Notes: generated by a model from the sequence alone, not told the origin. A stretch of DNA of 56,859 nucleotides from an uncultured Gammaproteobacteria bacterium (GCA_913061315.1 CAJXUC010000019.1:1-56859); one strand, 5' to 3'; shown: positions 1 to 9,665, counted from the first letter of the stretch. Made by a program: numbers and translations.

Positions 1-49
1 ATCTACACGTAAGGAGTCGTCGGCAGCGTCAGATGTGTATAAGAGACAG
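1..49 (+). other. Illumina Nextera i5 adapter (artefact)
   Basis: Positions 1-8 are the end of the P5 oligo (ATCTACAC). Positions 9-16 (GTAAGGAG) match the i5 index I know as S505/N505. Positions 17-49 are the Nextera read-1 adapter ending in the 19-base transposon mosaic end (31-49). This is synthetic library sequence left on the contig. Biological sequence begins at about 50. Confidence 0.98.
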
Positions 50-93
50 CAATATACCCATAGTTATTTAAATATTTATGGTAATAAGCTAAG

Positions 94-156
94 ACTATTA
101 TTTGAAGATGGTGCTCTTAAAGCGCCCTATTAAAGATCTTCCTACTATTATTTGAA
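94..156. repeat. 13-bp direct repeat flanking a small hairpin
   Basis: ACTATTATTTGAA occurs at 94-106 and again at 144-156, exactly 50 bp apart. Between the copies, GGTGCT (110-115) can pair with AGCGCC (121-126) with one G-U wobble. The region lies just before the rhodanese gene and next to the adapter. It may be the tail of an upstream transcription unit lost from the contig, and its function is unknown. Confidence 0.35.
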
Positions 157-204
157 TAAAGATTTTGTCAGAATTATTGAAACAATGGAGTTTGAATAGA
201 ACCT

Positions 205-633
205 ATGTCAACTAAATTTTTTAATACCCACTTTAACTATTTCTTTGTTATCAGCCTACTTTATTCAGGCACATTACTCGCCGAGTTAATCGACATCAAC
301 AATACAGAGCTTCAGGAACTACTCAATGAAAAAACGCTGATTGTTGACGTGCGCAGAGCAGAGGAATGGTTAGAAACCGGCGTTATTAAAGGTAGTCAGC
401 TACTCACATTCTTTGATAAAAATGGCAACACTAATACAGAAAAGTGGTATTCCGATATATCGAATCTTTCTGATAAAAAAACACCGGTAATTCTGATCTG
501 CCGATCAGGCTCAAGATCAAAAGTCATTGGGAATTGGATGAGGAGAACACTCGGTTACCAAACTGTTTACAACGTAACGGATGGCATCACTGGCTGGAAA
601 CGTTCCGATGGAAAGACAGTGATGCTAGAGTAA
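205..633 (+). CDS. Secreted single-domain rhodanese-like protein
   Basis: The 142-residue protein has a hydrophobic N-terminal segment ending near LLAE (residues about 13-27) that reads as a signal peptide, so it probably acts in the periplasm. The rest is one rhodanese domain: IVDVRRAEEW in the first half and the active-site loop CRSGSRSK, with the catalytic Cys and Arg of the CxxGxR type, near residues 98-105. Rhodanese domains carry sulfane sulfur on that Cys; the physiological acceptor here is unknown. A GGAG lies about 14 bp before the ATG. No partner gene is visible: upstream is adapter, and the next gene is convergent. Confidence 0.88.
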   Translation: MSTKFFNTHFNYFFVISLLYSGTLLAELIDINNTELQELLNEKTLIVDVRRAEEWLETGVIKGSQLLTFFDKNGNTNTEKWYSDISNLSDKKTPVILICRSGSRSKVIGNWMRRTLGYQTVYNVTDGITGWKRSDGKTVMLE

Positions 634-803
634 AGGGGATAGACTTTTAATAAAGACTGCATCTTCAAACAGATTACTTAAACCAGAAATTCGACACTAT
701 TTATTGCACCCTTCGATCAATAAAGAATGCCTGCCTTTTTACTCGCAATCTTTTTTAGATATGAATTCACTATTATTTAAACCCCGATGAGAACCATCAC
801 TTT

Positions 804-2843
804 TTAATTGGCCCGGCCCATTTGGAGTTCTCGCAACTCAATATGCGGTATATGGCAGCGGATCAAATGCTCGTCATCGACCTGTTGCCAAGGGGGCGTT
901 TTAGTCTCACAAATATCTCCAACACGACGCGGACAGCGGCGCTGAAAAGCACAGCCGACAGGCATCGGTGACAACTCAACGATATCATCGGCAGAGAGCA
1001 CTGGCACCGAATCTGGATCTGGTTCGAGTACTGCGCCCAATAATACTTCGGTGTAGGGATGAGAAGGCAACGAATAGACATCTGCTGCAGGGCCTATTTC
1101 GCACAGCCGTCCTTGATACAGAAGTGCCACTCGATCGGCTAGAGCGCGAACGACGGCAAGATCGTGCGATACGAAAATATAGGTTGTGCCGAATTCTCGT
1201 TGTAGACGATTAAGTAATTCCAGTACCGCGGCCTGCACTGAAACATCAAGTGCCGATGTAACTTCATCACACAACACTAACTCAGGTTCTGCAATGAATG
1301 CCCTTGCCACTGCAACACGCTGTTTTTCACCACCAGACAGTTGGCTTGGAAGCCGGTCAAGGTAATGACCACCGAGACGGACTCGTTCAAGTATTTCTAC
1401 GCTTCGATCATGCAGCTCTTGATTGGATAGCCCAAAATAAAGCCTGAGTGGTTGTGCTAGTATTTCTGCCACAGTTTGTCGAGGGTTTAAAGAGTCGTCA
1501 GGATTTTGAAAAATTAATTGAATGCGACGCAGTTGATCGTTGCTTCGTTGATCAACGCTGGCCTTTAGCAACTCGTTGCCATTATAGATAATACGCCCGT
1601 TGCGTGTCGGAATCAGGCCCGCAATTGCCTTTAGTATGGTCGATTTTCCGCTGCCAGATTCACCCACTAGACCAATAGTTTCACCCTTGTGGATAACGAT
1701 CGAAATGTCATCTACGGTTGGCGTATCATTGGGTTGCCGACCTAAAATTTGGTCCCAAAGTCCGCGCGTTGTGTAGCTAATCGCAATATTGTCGAGTGCC
1801 AATACTTCGGTCGCGTGTGAAATTAGCGACCGATCAACGGCTGACCCCGGGCCTGATGCAGCTAATTTTTCAACCTTTTCAAATAAGTGACACCTGACAC
1901 GCTCACCTGCCTTCGTGAACTGTAATAATGGCCTCTCCAAAGCACAGCGATCTTCTGCCATTTTACAACGTTCAACAAAAGCACAACCCTTACCCACATC
2001 ACCAGCGGCGGGTGGCCGACCATCAAGCGCGGCGGGTAAACTGGCTTCGCGTAATTTTGGGATCGATGCCAATAGACTTCGAGCATAGGGGTGAACTGGC
2101 TTTAACAGCACTTGTCGAACACTACCATCGAGAACAATTTCGCCAGCATACATTACTACAACACGATCGCAGACACGTGCTATAGCACCTAGGTCGTGAC
2201 TGACATAAACCATGGCAGTGCCAGTTTCCTTTGCCAGATCACGTAATAGTTCGAGTACATGCGCTTGCGTGGTGACATCAAGTCCAGTGGTTGGCTCGTC
2301 AAGCAGTAGGGCATCGGGCTCACCTGCCAGAGCCATGGCTACGGCAACACGTTGCTGCTGCCCACCAGAAAGTTCATGCGGATATCGGTCGACCAGTGTC
2401 GTCGGATCCGGTAACCGAACTTGGGTCAATAGTTCGAGAACACGAGCTGGTCGATCAACTTCACTCACCTTGCTATGTAACTTTAAGGATTCAGATATTT
2501 GCCTGCCAATACGCTGCGTTGGCGTCAGCGCTTGTCCCGCATTCTGCGGTATCAGCGCTAGTTCTCCACCTCTAATTTGTTCCAGTTCTCGGGCCGAAAG
2601 ATCAAAAGTGGATTGATTACGAAATGACGTTGAACCAGTTAACACCTTTAATGGATTACCGAGATATCCCATCATAGCGAGTGCCAATGTACTCTTTCCT
2701 GAGCCACTTTCACCAACCAAGCCTACGGTTTCGCCAGCCTCTATCGTCAGGTCGATATTACGCAGGATAGGTAACAGCTGTTTCGCCAAATTGGAAAAAC
2801 CGATACTGAGATCTCGGATCTCTATCAGTGATTTATTGCCCAT
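804..2843 (-). CDS. Peptide ABC transporter, fused double ATP-binding protein
   Basis: This 679-residue protein contains two complete ABC ATPase domains of the DppD/OppD and DppF/OppF type in one chain, as in GsiA or YejF. Each half has a Walker A GESGSGKST (residues 44-52 and 394-402), an ABC signature (LSGGQQQR near 158-165; LSGGEKQR in the second half), a Walker B with DEPTTGLD or DEVTSALD, and the H-loop SHDL. Cys-rich oligopeptide-transporter C-terminal extensions follow each half (CAFVERC; CAFQRRCPRR). It powers the two permeases encoded just upstream on the same strand; its start is 2 bp past the stop of the DppC-like gene. The substrate is probably di- or oligopeptides, but glutathione or other peptide-like solutes cannot be excluded. 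Confidence 0.93.
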   Translation of the reverse strand: MGNKSLIEIRDLSIGFSNLAKQLLPILRNIDLTIEAGETVGLVGESGSGKSTLALAMMGYLGNPLKVLTGSTSFRNQSTFDLSARELEQIRGGELALIPQNAGQALTPTQRIGRQISESLKLHSKVSEVDRPARVLELLTQVRLPDPTTLVDRYPHELSGGQQQRVAVAMALAGEPDALLLDEPTTGLDVTTQAHVLELLRDLAKETGTAMVYVSHDLGAIARVCDRVVVMYAGEIVLDGSVRQVLLKPVHPYARSLLASIPKLREASLPAALDGRPPAAGDVGKGCAFVERCKMAEDRCALERPLLQFTKAGERVRCHLFEKVEKLAASGPGSAVDRSLISHATEVLALDNIAISYTTRGLWDQILGRQPNDTPTVDDISIVIHKGETIGLVGESGSGKSTILKAIAGLIPTRNGRIIYNGNELLKASVDQRSNDQLRRIQLIFQNPDDSLNPRQTVAEILAQPLRLYFGLSNQELHDRSVEILERVRLGGHYLDRLPSQLSGGEKQRVAVARAFIAEPELVLCDEVTSALDVSVQAAVLELLNRLQREFGTTYIFVSHDLAVVRALADRVALLYQGRLCEIGPAADVYSLPSHPYTEVLLGAVLEPDPDSVPVLSADDIVELSPMPVGCAFQRRCPRRVGDICETKTPPWQQVDDEHLIRCHIPHIELRELQMGRAN

Positions 2844-2845
2844 AT

Positions 2846-3736
2846 TTATACCGGTGCCTTCTGAATACGATCAATTCCCAGTGCTTTCGCCAACGCATCT
2901 GCGGTGAGGTTAATGCCGATAATCAGCGAACTAAGAAATACCACCGGTGCCAATACACCCCAGGGTGCAAACGACATAAAACCTCTTGCATCCGCAATCA
3001 TTAGCCCCCAGTCAGGGGTTGGTGGTGATGCTCCAAAGCCCAGAAATGAAAGCGAAGAAAATGCCAACAACATCCACGACCAGCGCATTGCACCCTCAAC
3101 CATTAAAGTATCCAGAACATTGGGCAGAAGTTCGTGGCGGATAATTGCAATACGCCCATGCCCTCGCGCCTTCGCGGCAGAAATGAAATCACGTGCGACA
3201 ACATCGTGAGTCGCTGCACGGGCAATACGGATGACAGGAATGCCATAGAAAAAGGCAAGCGTCGGTATCAATACACCCATACCTGTGCCGAAAGTGACAA
3301 TCAGCACCAGCATTTTCAAAATCCACGGTAGCGATAGAAATGCATCCACAATACGCATCGCAAATTCATCGATGCGTCCGCCCACAAGGCCAAAGAATAT
3401 CCCTATAAATGAACCCCATATCACTGCTATCGGAGTGGCAATGCCAGTGATGAGGATTGCTTCTCGTCCACCAAGTAAGGTACGTGAAAAAATATCTCGC
3501 CCCAAGTGATCGTTACCAAACCAGTGTTCAAAACTAGGCCCTTGTAGCATCAATAGTGAGCTGATCTCGCGATAATCAAATGGCACTATGAATGGACTAA
3601 TCACCGCTAAGACAAGATGAAAAAATACCAGGGACACTCCAATCGCTCCTGAGGGACTAGACATAACATCGCGCAATACCTTAAAGAGCCTGTCTTGAAG
3701 ATGATTTTTGGTTACAGATTGGAATGTTGTCAACAT
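2846..3736 (-). CDS. Peptide ABC transporter permease, DppC-like
   Basis: The 296-residue inner-membrane protein has about six hydrophobic segments and the N-terminal extension typical of DppC/OppC. The family motif for coupling to the ATPase is seen as DFISAAKARGHGRIAIIRHE (around residues 183-202), and the segment FGNDHLGRDIFSR before it is characteristic of OppC proteins. Its start codon overlaps the stop of the DppB-like gene by one base (TAATG), indicating translational coupling. It forms the translocation pore with the DppB-like subunit. Confidence 0.92.
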   Translation of the reverse strand: MLTTFQSVTKNHLQDRLFKVLRDVMSSPSGAIGVSLVFFHLVLAVISPFIVPFDYREISSLLMLQGPSFEHWFGNDHLGRDIFSRTLLGGREAILITGIATPIAVIWGSFIGIFFGLVGGRIDEFAMRIVDAFLSLPWILKMLVLIVTFGTGMGVLIPTLAFFYGIPVIRIARAATHDVVARDFISAAKARGHGRIAIIRHELLPNVLDTLMVEGAMRWSWMLLAFSSLSFLGFGASPPTPDWGLMIADARGFMSFAPWGVLAPVVFLSSLIIGINLTADALAKALGIDRIQKAPV

Positions 3737-4692
3737 TACTTTCTCATGTGAAGCGTTCTAAGGCGCGGATTCGCAATCATCGTCAGAAGGTCAGCCGTCA
3801 AATTGACACTGACATAAACTGTGGCTAGGATTAATGCGATCGCTTGCACCACCGGCAGATCACGATCAGAAATCGAATCAATCATCATTCGACCAAGTCC
3901 CGGGTAATTAAACACTACCTCAATGACGACGACACCACCAAGCAACCAGGCAATAGTCAAAGCCACCACGTTGATCGCAGGCAATAAAGCATTGGGCAAT
4001 ACGTGTCGAAAAACGACCTGCCAGTAAGGCACACCTTTTAGTGTGGCCATGCGAACATAATCACTGGCTAACACATCGATTACCGAGGTTCGAACCATGC
4101 GTAGAATATGCGCTGTCATCACCATCGCTACCACGATCACGGGCAGGATAATCTCTGGAAAAAACTCCACGGCTGATGCATTCGCTGATGTCAACACAAT
4201 ACCGGGTAACCAACCCAACCACACGCTAAAAACTAGAATCAAAACTGTTGAAGAAACGAATTCTGGAATGGTCATGGCAAAAATTGCGACCGTGGAAAAA
4301 AAGAGGTCTATTGGTTTGTCACGCCACAAAGCAGTTATCACACCCAGAAAAATAGCCAGTGGCACACCCACTAATAGGGCACAAAATGCAAGCAATAATG
4401 AGTTATTCATTCGATTGCCAACTAATTCGGCAATGCTTTCCTGACCGTTAACGGAAACGCCAAGGTCCCCAACCACAGCACCCGAAGCCCAGTCGACGTA
4501 TCGCTCTAATGCAGGGCGGTTTAGATCAAGGTCTCTGCGACAATTTTCCAGTAGCTTGCCTTGTGCCTCTCGCTCAAGGAAGGCGGTGCAAGCATCGCCC
4601 GGCAAAATCTCTACCCCAGTAAAAATTATTATCGATACTAGGACAACAGTGACGAGCCCAAGTAATAGCCTGCGTAACAGCATTGATAGCAT
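3736..4692 (-). CDS. Peptide ABC transporter permease, DppB-like
   Basis: The 318-residue protein starts with a transmembrane segment (LLLGLVTVVLVSIIIF) followed by a long periplasmic loop with GDLGVSVNGQESI, as in DppB/OppB. The EAA-type loop reads DYVRMATLKGVPYWQVVFRH, and NYPGLGRMMIDS near the C-terminus is a family hallmark. A second in-frame ATG two codons downstream could also be the start. The gene follows the binding-protein gene after a terminator-like hairpin, so permease expression is probably lower than that of the binding protein. Confidence 0.92.
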   Translation of the reverse strand: MLSMLLRRLLLGLVTVVLVSIIIFTGVEILPGDACTAFLEREAQGKLLENCRRDLDLNRPALERYVDWASGAVVGDLGVSVNGQESIAELVGNRMNNSLLLAFCALLVGVPLAIFLGVITALWRDKPIDLFFSTVAIFAMTIPEFVSSTVLILVFSVWLGWLPGIVLTSANASAVEFFPEIILPVIVVAMVMTAHILRMVRTSVIDVLASDYVRMATLKGVPYWQVVFRHVLPNALLPAINVVALTIAWLLGGVVVIEVVFNYPGLGRMMIDSISDRDLPVVQAIALILATVYVSVNLTADLLTMIANPRLRTLHMRK

Positions 4693-4735
4693 CTTATTTG
4701 TCTCGTTTTTCTAAATTATTTAACGCAGGATGGTT

Positions 4736-4769
4736 TAAAAAAAGACCAGAGCCATTACTGCTCCGGTCT
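4736..4769 (-). terminator. Intercistronic terminator or attenuator between binding protein and permeases
   Basis: On the minus strand, AGACCGGAGC (4769-4760) pairs with GCTCTGGTCT (4752-4743) as a 10-bp stem with one G-U pair and a 7-base loop, followed directly by a run of T. It sits just after the stop codon of the binding-protein gene. Partial read-through would give excess binding protein over membrane components, a common arrangement in ABC importers. Confidence 0.8.
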
Positions 4770-4788
4770 ATTGTTTTTTGAGAGTAAC

Positions 4789-6270
4789 CTAGTCGACCGT
4801 AATCATGTGCCAACGCACGGCGTCATTTTTGACTTCGTCGAGGTTGTTAACACGTGAAGTAGTTCCAACCACTTTAGTAACCGTGTAGGGAATAAAAGTA
4901 CCTGAATTATCCCACAAGTACTCCTGTGCTTTTACGTATAACGCCTTTCGCTTATTGAAGTCGAGTTGGCGTCTAGCTGAAGCGAGTATTTCATCAAAAG
5001 ATGTGTCCTTGAAATATGACTCATTCCACTTCGCTGTACTCAGATAAATTTCGTGAAGTGCTTGATCAGCAGGACGCTCATTCCAACGAGTCGCAGCAAC
5101 CTCTTTCTTCATCCAAACTTCTTTCCAATAACCGTCTGTCGGTACCTGAACGATGTTGACACGAATACCCGCCTTAGCAGCCTGCTGCTGGTAGGCTTCA
5201 GCCAATATTGGCCAGCTAGACTCTAAAGTTGCAACATGAACATCAATATCGATACCATTCGGAAAACCCGCTTCTGCAAGTAATTTTTTAGCCATTGCAA
5301 TGTCTTGGGGACAATTTAAATCAGCACGATATTGATCGTTTGGTTCTACTGGTGTATCACAGGCCACAATACCTCCGCCGCCTAAGACTAATGCAACTAG
5401 TGCTTCACGATCTGCCGCAAGACGTACGGCCTTACGGACCCGCTTATCGGTAAATGGCTTTACGTCAGTGCGAAAAACAAAGCCCCGCCAATTGCCAGTC
5501 GGTATTTCTTGCAACTTGAACTTACTACTCCCTTTCAGCATCACTTTTTGCTGGCCCGTGATACCGCGCTCCATGTCAATCTGGCCACCAAGCAAGGCTT
5601 GAAGTCTCGCCTGCCCATCAGAGATTCCAATCACTTCCATTTTAGCAACGCCTGGAGACCCTTCCCAATAATCCATGTTGGCAACGAGGACCGTAGTGCC
5701 TTGAGCATCAAACTTCTCAACTTTAAATGGACCGGTGCCGATGCCAGTGGAAGCAATGGTGTCACCCGAGCCCTCTGGTAGCATGCGTAAACGGTAATCC
5801 ATAAGCTGCAAAGGCATGTCAGCAAAAGGGGTTGATAATGAAATTTTAACTGTCATAGCATCGACAGCCTCAACCTTATCGATCATCTTTATCGCTGATC
5901 TGGCAGGACTGCCAGACTCAGGATCAAGAATTCGATCCAACGAATAAATGACGTCAGCAGCTTCAAAAGTACTCCCGTCATGAAATTTAACACCACCTCG
6001 TAATTTAAATGTCCATACTGTTGCGTCACTATTCGCAGTCCAGCTAGTAGCAAGGTCGGGTTGCGGCTTACCATCTAGTCCAGGTCGGATAAGACGACTC
6101 ATAATTTTTTCAGTAATTTGGAACACACGACCTTTAGAGATAGGGTCGAGACTAGATGAGCTGCCAAACCCTAACTCATGCGCCTGACGGAAGGTACCAC
6201 TCGGTGCAGCCAACACGCTGCCAGCAAAAACGGCTAATAGCAACGCTGAACAGCCTTTAATTCTTTTCAT
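4789..6270 (-). CDS. Peptide ABC transporter periplasmic substrate-binding protein
   Basis: The 493-residue protein has a clear signal peptide (MKRIKGCSALLLAVFAGSVLAA) and the SBP_bac_5 (DppA/OppA) fold: LATSWTANSD, then WTFKLRGGVKFHDGSTFEAADV near residues 80-105, which is the family signature region. It captures the substrate in the periplasm for the permeases encoded downstream. The start is supported by a strong ribosome-binding site (GAGGAGAG about 8 bases before the ATG). The divergent neighbour encodes a peptidase E, consistent with peptide use. Confidence 0.93.
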   Translation of the reverse strand: MKRIKGCSALLLAVFAGSVLAAPSGTFRQAHELGFGSSSSLDPISKGRVFQITEKIMSRLIRPGLDGKPQPDLATSWTANSDATVWTFKLRGGVKFHDGSTFEAADVIYSLDRILDPESGSPARSAIKMIDKVEAVDAMTVKISLSTPFADMPLQLMDYRLRMLPEGSGDTIASTGIGTGPFKVEKFDAQGTTVLVANMDYWEGSPGVAKMEVIGISDGQARLQALLGGQIDMERGITGQQKVMLKGSSKFKLQEIPTGNWRGFVFRTDVKPFTDKRVRKAVRLAADREALVALVLGGGGIVACDTPVEPNDQYRADLNCPQDIAMAKKLLAEAGFPNGIDIDVHVATLESSWPILAEAYQQQAAKAGIRVNIVQVPTDGYWKEVWMKKEVAATRWNERPADQALHEIYLSTAKWNESYFKDTSFDEILASARRQLDFNKRKALYVKAQEYLWDNSGTFIPYTVTKVVGTTSRVNNLDEVKNDAVRWHMITVD

Positions 6271-6543
6271 GTTTCTCTCCTCATTGGTTTATTTCGAAGC
6301 AATAGCAAAGGATTTATTAAGCTCTGGATATTATTTTTTAATCACTTTCGCAGGAGGCATTGCTCGCTACAAACGATATTTAGCCTTCTTATAGATATAA
6401 ATTTATTTATTTATAGTAACGTTAATTAAATTTGACCACAAATATTATTTAGCCTAAAACAACCACAATTAAATTTTTTAAATCGTAAATGCCCACTAAT
6501 CAATAGGAATTGAGGGCCATTAAACTGTATTAGTAAGGAACGT

Positions 6544-7245
6544 ATGAACAACACACACACATACCCTACAATTATTGCTATAGGTGGTGGTGGATTTACT
6601 CATCAAACAGATCCAGAGCTGGAGGACTTTATCATCGACCAAAGTCCAATTAAGCATCCGAACATCGGATTTATCGGTGCTGCAAGCCGTGACAATCCCA
6701 ACCGTATAGACCGATTTTATCAACGATTTTTGAACTACGCTGGATCGACTTCACACCTTTGTCAACAGTCATCGATGCAGACTGCCAGAGACTGGATATC
6801 TCAACAAGACATCATTTATGTGGGTGGCGGCGACACTATCCATTTGCTGAGTTACTTTCGTAAGAATAAGCTTGATAGCCATTTAGCCAATGCGGCCAAT
6901 AATGGAACAATACTCGCCGGCGTCAGTGCTGGCGCAGTATGCTGGTATGATGTTGCTTTATCTGACTCTGCTGGAAATGGGCTCACACCTTTGCCTGGTT
7001 TGGGGATTGTCCCCGGTAGCTGCTGCCCACATTATTCAAGTGAGCCAGAGCGCCAAAAAGCCTTCCAACAAAAAATTAGTACTCGAGCAATGCCTGATGG
7101 TGTTGCGATTGATGACGGGGTCGCCGTACTGATTCGACCCGGTCAACCGCCAGTGGCTTACTCAGCCAGAAACAGTATGGGTGCTTATAGTGTGGAGAAA
7201 AAAGGCAACAACAGCGTCACCACAAGGCTAAAATTCCTTGATTAA
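6544..7245 (+). CDS. Peptidase E-like serine peptidase (family S51)
   Basis: The 233-residue cytoplasmic protein has the S51 layout: IIAIGGGGF at the N-terminus, IGFIGAASRD, YVGGGDTIHLL near the middle, and the nucleophile elbow GVSAGAVCW (catalytic Ser near residue 126). Peptidase E hydrolyses Asp-Xaa dipeptides; cyanophycinases and other S51 enzymes share these motifs, so the exact substrate is not fixed. A good AAGGA ribosome-binding site precedes the ATG. It is transcribed divergently from the peptide ABC transporter, so a role in breaking down imported peptides is a reasonable inference. Confidence 0.88.
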   Translation: MNNTHTYPTIIAIGGGGFTHQTDPELEDFIIDQSPIKHPNIGFIGAASRDNPNRIDRFYQRFLNYAGSTSHLCQQSSMQTARDWISQQDIIYVGGGDTIHLLSYFRKNKLDSHLANAANNGTILAGVSAGAVCWYDVALSDSAGNGLTPLPGLGIVPGSCCPHYSSEPERQKAFQQKISTRAMPDGVAIDDGVAVLIRPGQPPVAYSARNSMGAYSVEKKGNNSVTTRLKFLD

Positions 7246-7270
7246 GACCAATCTATTAGTCTCACTTCAC

Positions 7271-7293
7271 AGACTCTTACGCAGTCTATTTTT
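7271..7293 (+). terminator. Possible weak terminator after peptidase E gene
   Basis: AGACT (7271-7275) pairs with AGTCT (7283-7287) across a 7-base loop and is followed by ATTTTTG. The stem is short, but its place between two convergent genes fits a terminator. Confidence 0.45.
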
Positions 7294-7325
7294 GATTCTT
7301 GGCTACTGTTTAATTTCTGTATAAT

Positions 7326-8240
7326 TTATAGCCCAATCAAATCCGCTTGGTCAATGATATTCTGGACCATCCGTATTGAAGCAGCATCGATTAGTTTACC
7401 TTGGTATTGAACGGCTCCAATACCCCTTGCCGAGGCATTTTCATAGGCAATTTTCATTTCACGGGCGGAAATAACAGCACTATTTGAAGGGGAAAAGATT
7501 TCTTGTGCATGCTCAATTTGAGAGGGATGAATCGCCCATTTCCCAACCAGACCCAACTGCATAGCACGGCGACATTCAATTCGGTAAAGGTCGGGCTTGT
7601 TAAAATCGACAAAAGGACCATCAACAGGCGTAATACCATTTTTTTTACAAGCGATCACTAACTGGTTGCGATGATAATGCCAAATATCACCCGGATAGTC
7701 GATGGTCCCTTCGATAGACTCCATGGGTATGCCCTGACTAGCAGATAAATCTCCCACACCTAGTATCAAAGCCTCAAGTCTAGGTGTTGAGGCTGCAATA
7801 GAATCGATATTAGTCATCGCTTCAACATCTTCAATTAGGCATTCGATCCCTATCTTATGATCAAGCCCTAAATCTAACTCCAGCTGGGACAATAGTTTAT
7901 CAACGAACAGAACATCTGCCGCATCTAGAACCTTTGGAACCATAATAACATCAAGGTTGTTACCTGCCCCACTGACGAGATCAATAATATCGCCATAGCA
8001 ATATTGGGACGCTGGATCATTAATTCGAACACTGCGAGTTGTACGCCCAAAATCAAGCGTATTTAAAGCTTCTACTACTTTTTTTCGTGATGCTTTTTTT
8101 TCATTCGGTGCAACCGCATCTTCGAGGTCAAAAAAAATATAATCCACGTCAAGCTGAGAACCTTTAGCCATCATCGACTCAGAACTGCCGGGAATGGCTA
8201 ATTGACAACGCCTTAATCTGGTTGGACGATTATATTTCAT
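7326..8240 (-). CDS. CitE/HpcH-like CoA-ester lyase
   Basis: The protein (304 residues from the ATG at 8240) belongs to the HpcH/HpaI aldolase family, in the CitE/malyl-CoA/citramalyl-CoA lyase branch. Visible marks are LRRCQLAIPGSS near the start, YIFFDLEDAVAPNEK with the metal-site acidic residues, the catalytic Arg in RSVRIND, and GIECLIEDVEAM. I prefer the ATG at 8240 because an AGAG lies in range before it; an upstream ATG at 8291 lacks a ribosome-binding site. It is last in a minus-strand series with a CoA-transferase and a GcvT-like gene, suggesting cleavage of a CoA thioester made by the transferase. The exact substrate is unknown. Confidence 0.85.
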   Translation of the reverse strand: MKYNRPTRLRRCQLAIPGSSESMMAKGSQLDVDYIFFDLEDAVAPNEKKASRKKVVEALNTLDFGRTTRSVRINDPASQYCYGDIIDLVSGAGNNLDVIMVPKVLDAADVLFVDKLLSQLELDLGLDHKIGIECLIEDVEAMTNIDSIAASTPRLEALILGVGDLSASQGIPMESIEGTIDYPGDIWHYHRNQLVIACKKNGITPVDGPFVDFNKPDLYRIECRRAMQLGLVGKWAIHPSQIEHAQEIFSPSNSAVISAREMKIAYENASARGIGAVQYQGKLIDAASIRMVQNIIDQADLIGL

Positions 8241-8431
8241 CGGTCTATCTCTACTCTTTAAGTGGTTTTGGGGTGAATAGACATTCGACATCTACGATTT
8301 AAAAGGCGCTAAAAAAACGAAACGCTATTCCATCAATAAAACATTGTATCGTTAGGCTACTCCAACTTATCTAAAGAGCAGCATTTATATGTCTCTCGTG
8401 TTTAAACGGTCCTTATCGTGGTTGGCGCTGA

Positions 8432-9655
8432 CTAAATAACTCTTTCTTCTTTTAAACTCTGTATATCTTGATCTGTTAAATTCAAAAGCGATTTATAAAC
8501 ACTGTCGGTGGCATCACCCAAAGCTGGCCCCAAATTTTGCAAAACTGCGGGAGTGTCACTCAGTCGAGGTAAAGCCGAAGTTACTGTCACTTCGTTAAAA
8601 CGAGGATCATTAAAAATCTGGAAATTACCCCGCGCTTGATAATGTGGGTCATTGTAAATATCTTCAATACTGTATAACACTGAACAAGGAACGCCACCTT
8701 GTTGACATCGTGAAATTGCATCACTTGCATCTAACTCGATAAACCAATCTTGCACAATTTTATTGATTAACCCTCTATTCTCTTCTCTTGCTGAAACTTT
8801 TCTATAGGTATTGGGCATAGCATTTTCTGGACAGCCCATAATGTGACACATCCGTTCAAATATCTTGTCACTAGAACAGGCTAGTGCAACATATTTCCCG
8901 TCTCTAGTCTGATAGTGACTGTGAGGCACTGCATTGACCGTATCAGCACCCATACGCTCACGAATGAACCCCGTACGCTGATACACTGGCAACATCTCAT
9001 CCATCAATCGAAATACAGATTCGTATAGGGCGATGTCAACCACTTGTCCTTTCCCCGTTTTACGACGTGCTTCGAGCGCCATCATAATTCCAATCGTTCC
9101 CCACATTCCTGATACATAATCAGCCAAGGATGTCGACCCAGGCATGACTGGCATTTGTCCGGGTTCTCCACACAAATAGGAAAGGCCAGCAAAAGCGTGA
9201 GCAGCACGGGCAAAACCAGGCCGACTACTATATGGACCATCCTGTCCATATCCGCTCACCCTTAACATAATTAATCTCGGGTTGATTTCACTGAGAACGT
9301 CAAACCCAATGCCCCACTTCTCTAGTGTACCCGGCCTGAAGTTTTCCAAAACGATATCGGACTGCTTAACCAGCCCTTTGAATAACTCGACACCTTTGGC
9401 TGTTCTCAGATCGAGGGTGACTGATTTTTTGTTCCTCGCTTCCGTCAACCAGACAAAGGTATCCTGGTCGGGTTCAACCGGTGTGCCAAACTGACGCAAA
9501 GGATCACCTTCTCCAGGCTTTTCTATCTTGAGTACTTCAGCCCCGAAATCAGCAAGAATGACGCCACAAAAAGGGGCTGCAATAAATGTAGCAATATCTA
9601 ATACCCTAATTTTATTTAATGGCGCATTGTCATTTGTACCTTTATCAGAACTCAT
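8432..9655 (-). CDS. Type III (CaiB/BaiF) CoA-transferase
   Basis: The 407-residue protein opens with LNKIRVLDIATFIAAPFCG, then ADFGAEVLKIEKPGEGDPLR, both typical of CaiB/BaiF enzymes. The segment SLADYVSGMWG carries the Asp expected to form the acyl-anhydride intermediate, and VVDIALYESVF is the later family motif. Such enzymes move CoA between organic acids in the cytoplasm. The open frame extends upstream to 9838, but that stretch overlaps the preceding gene and has no family similarity, so the ATG at 9655, 10 bp after the neighbour's stop, is the likely start. Substrates are unknown; the DMSP enzyme DddD is a distant two-domain member of the same family. Confidence 0.9.
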   Translation of the reverse strand: MSSDKGTNDNAPLNKIRVLDIATFIAAPFCGVILADFGAEVLKIEKPGEGDPLRQFGTPVEPDQDTFVWLTEARNKKSVTLDLRTAKGVELFKGLVKQSDIVLENFRPGTLEKWGIGFDVLSEINPRLIMLRVSGYGQDGPYSSRPGFARAAHAFAGLSYLCGEPGQMPVMPGSTSLADYVSGMWGTIGIMMALEARRKTGKGQVVDIALYESVFRLMDEMLPVYQRTGFIRERMGADTVNAVPHSHYQTRDGKYVALACSSDKIFERMCHIMGCPENAMPNTYRKVSAREENRGLINKIVQDWFIELDASDAISRCQQGGVPCSVLYSIEDIYNDPHYQARGNFQIFNDPRFNEVTVTSALPRLSDTPAVLQNLGPALGDATDSVYKSLLNLTDQDIQSLKEERVI

Positions 9656-9665
9656 TTTAATCAAC

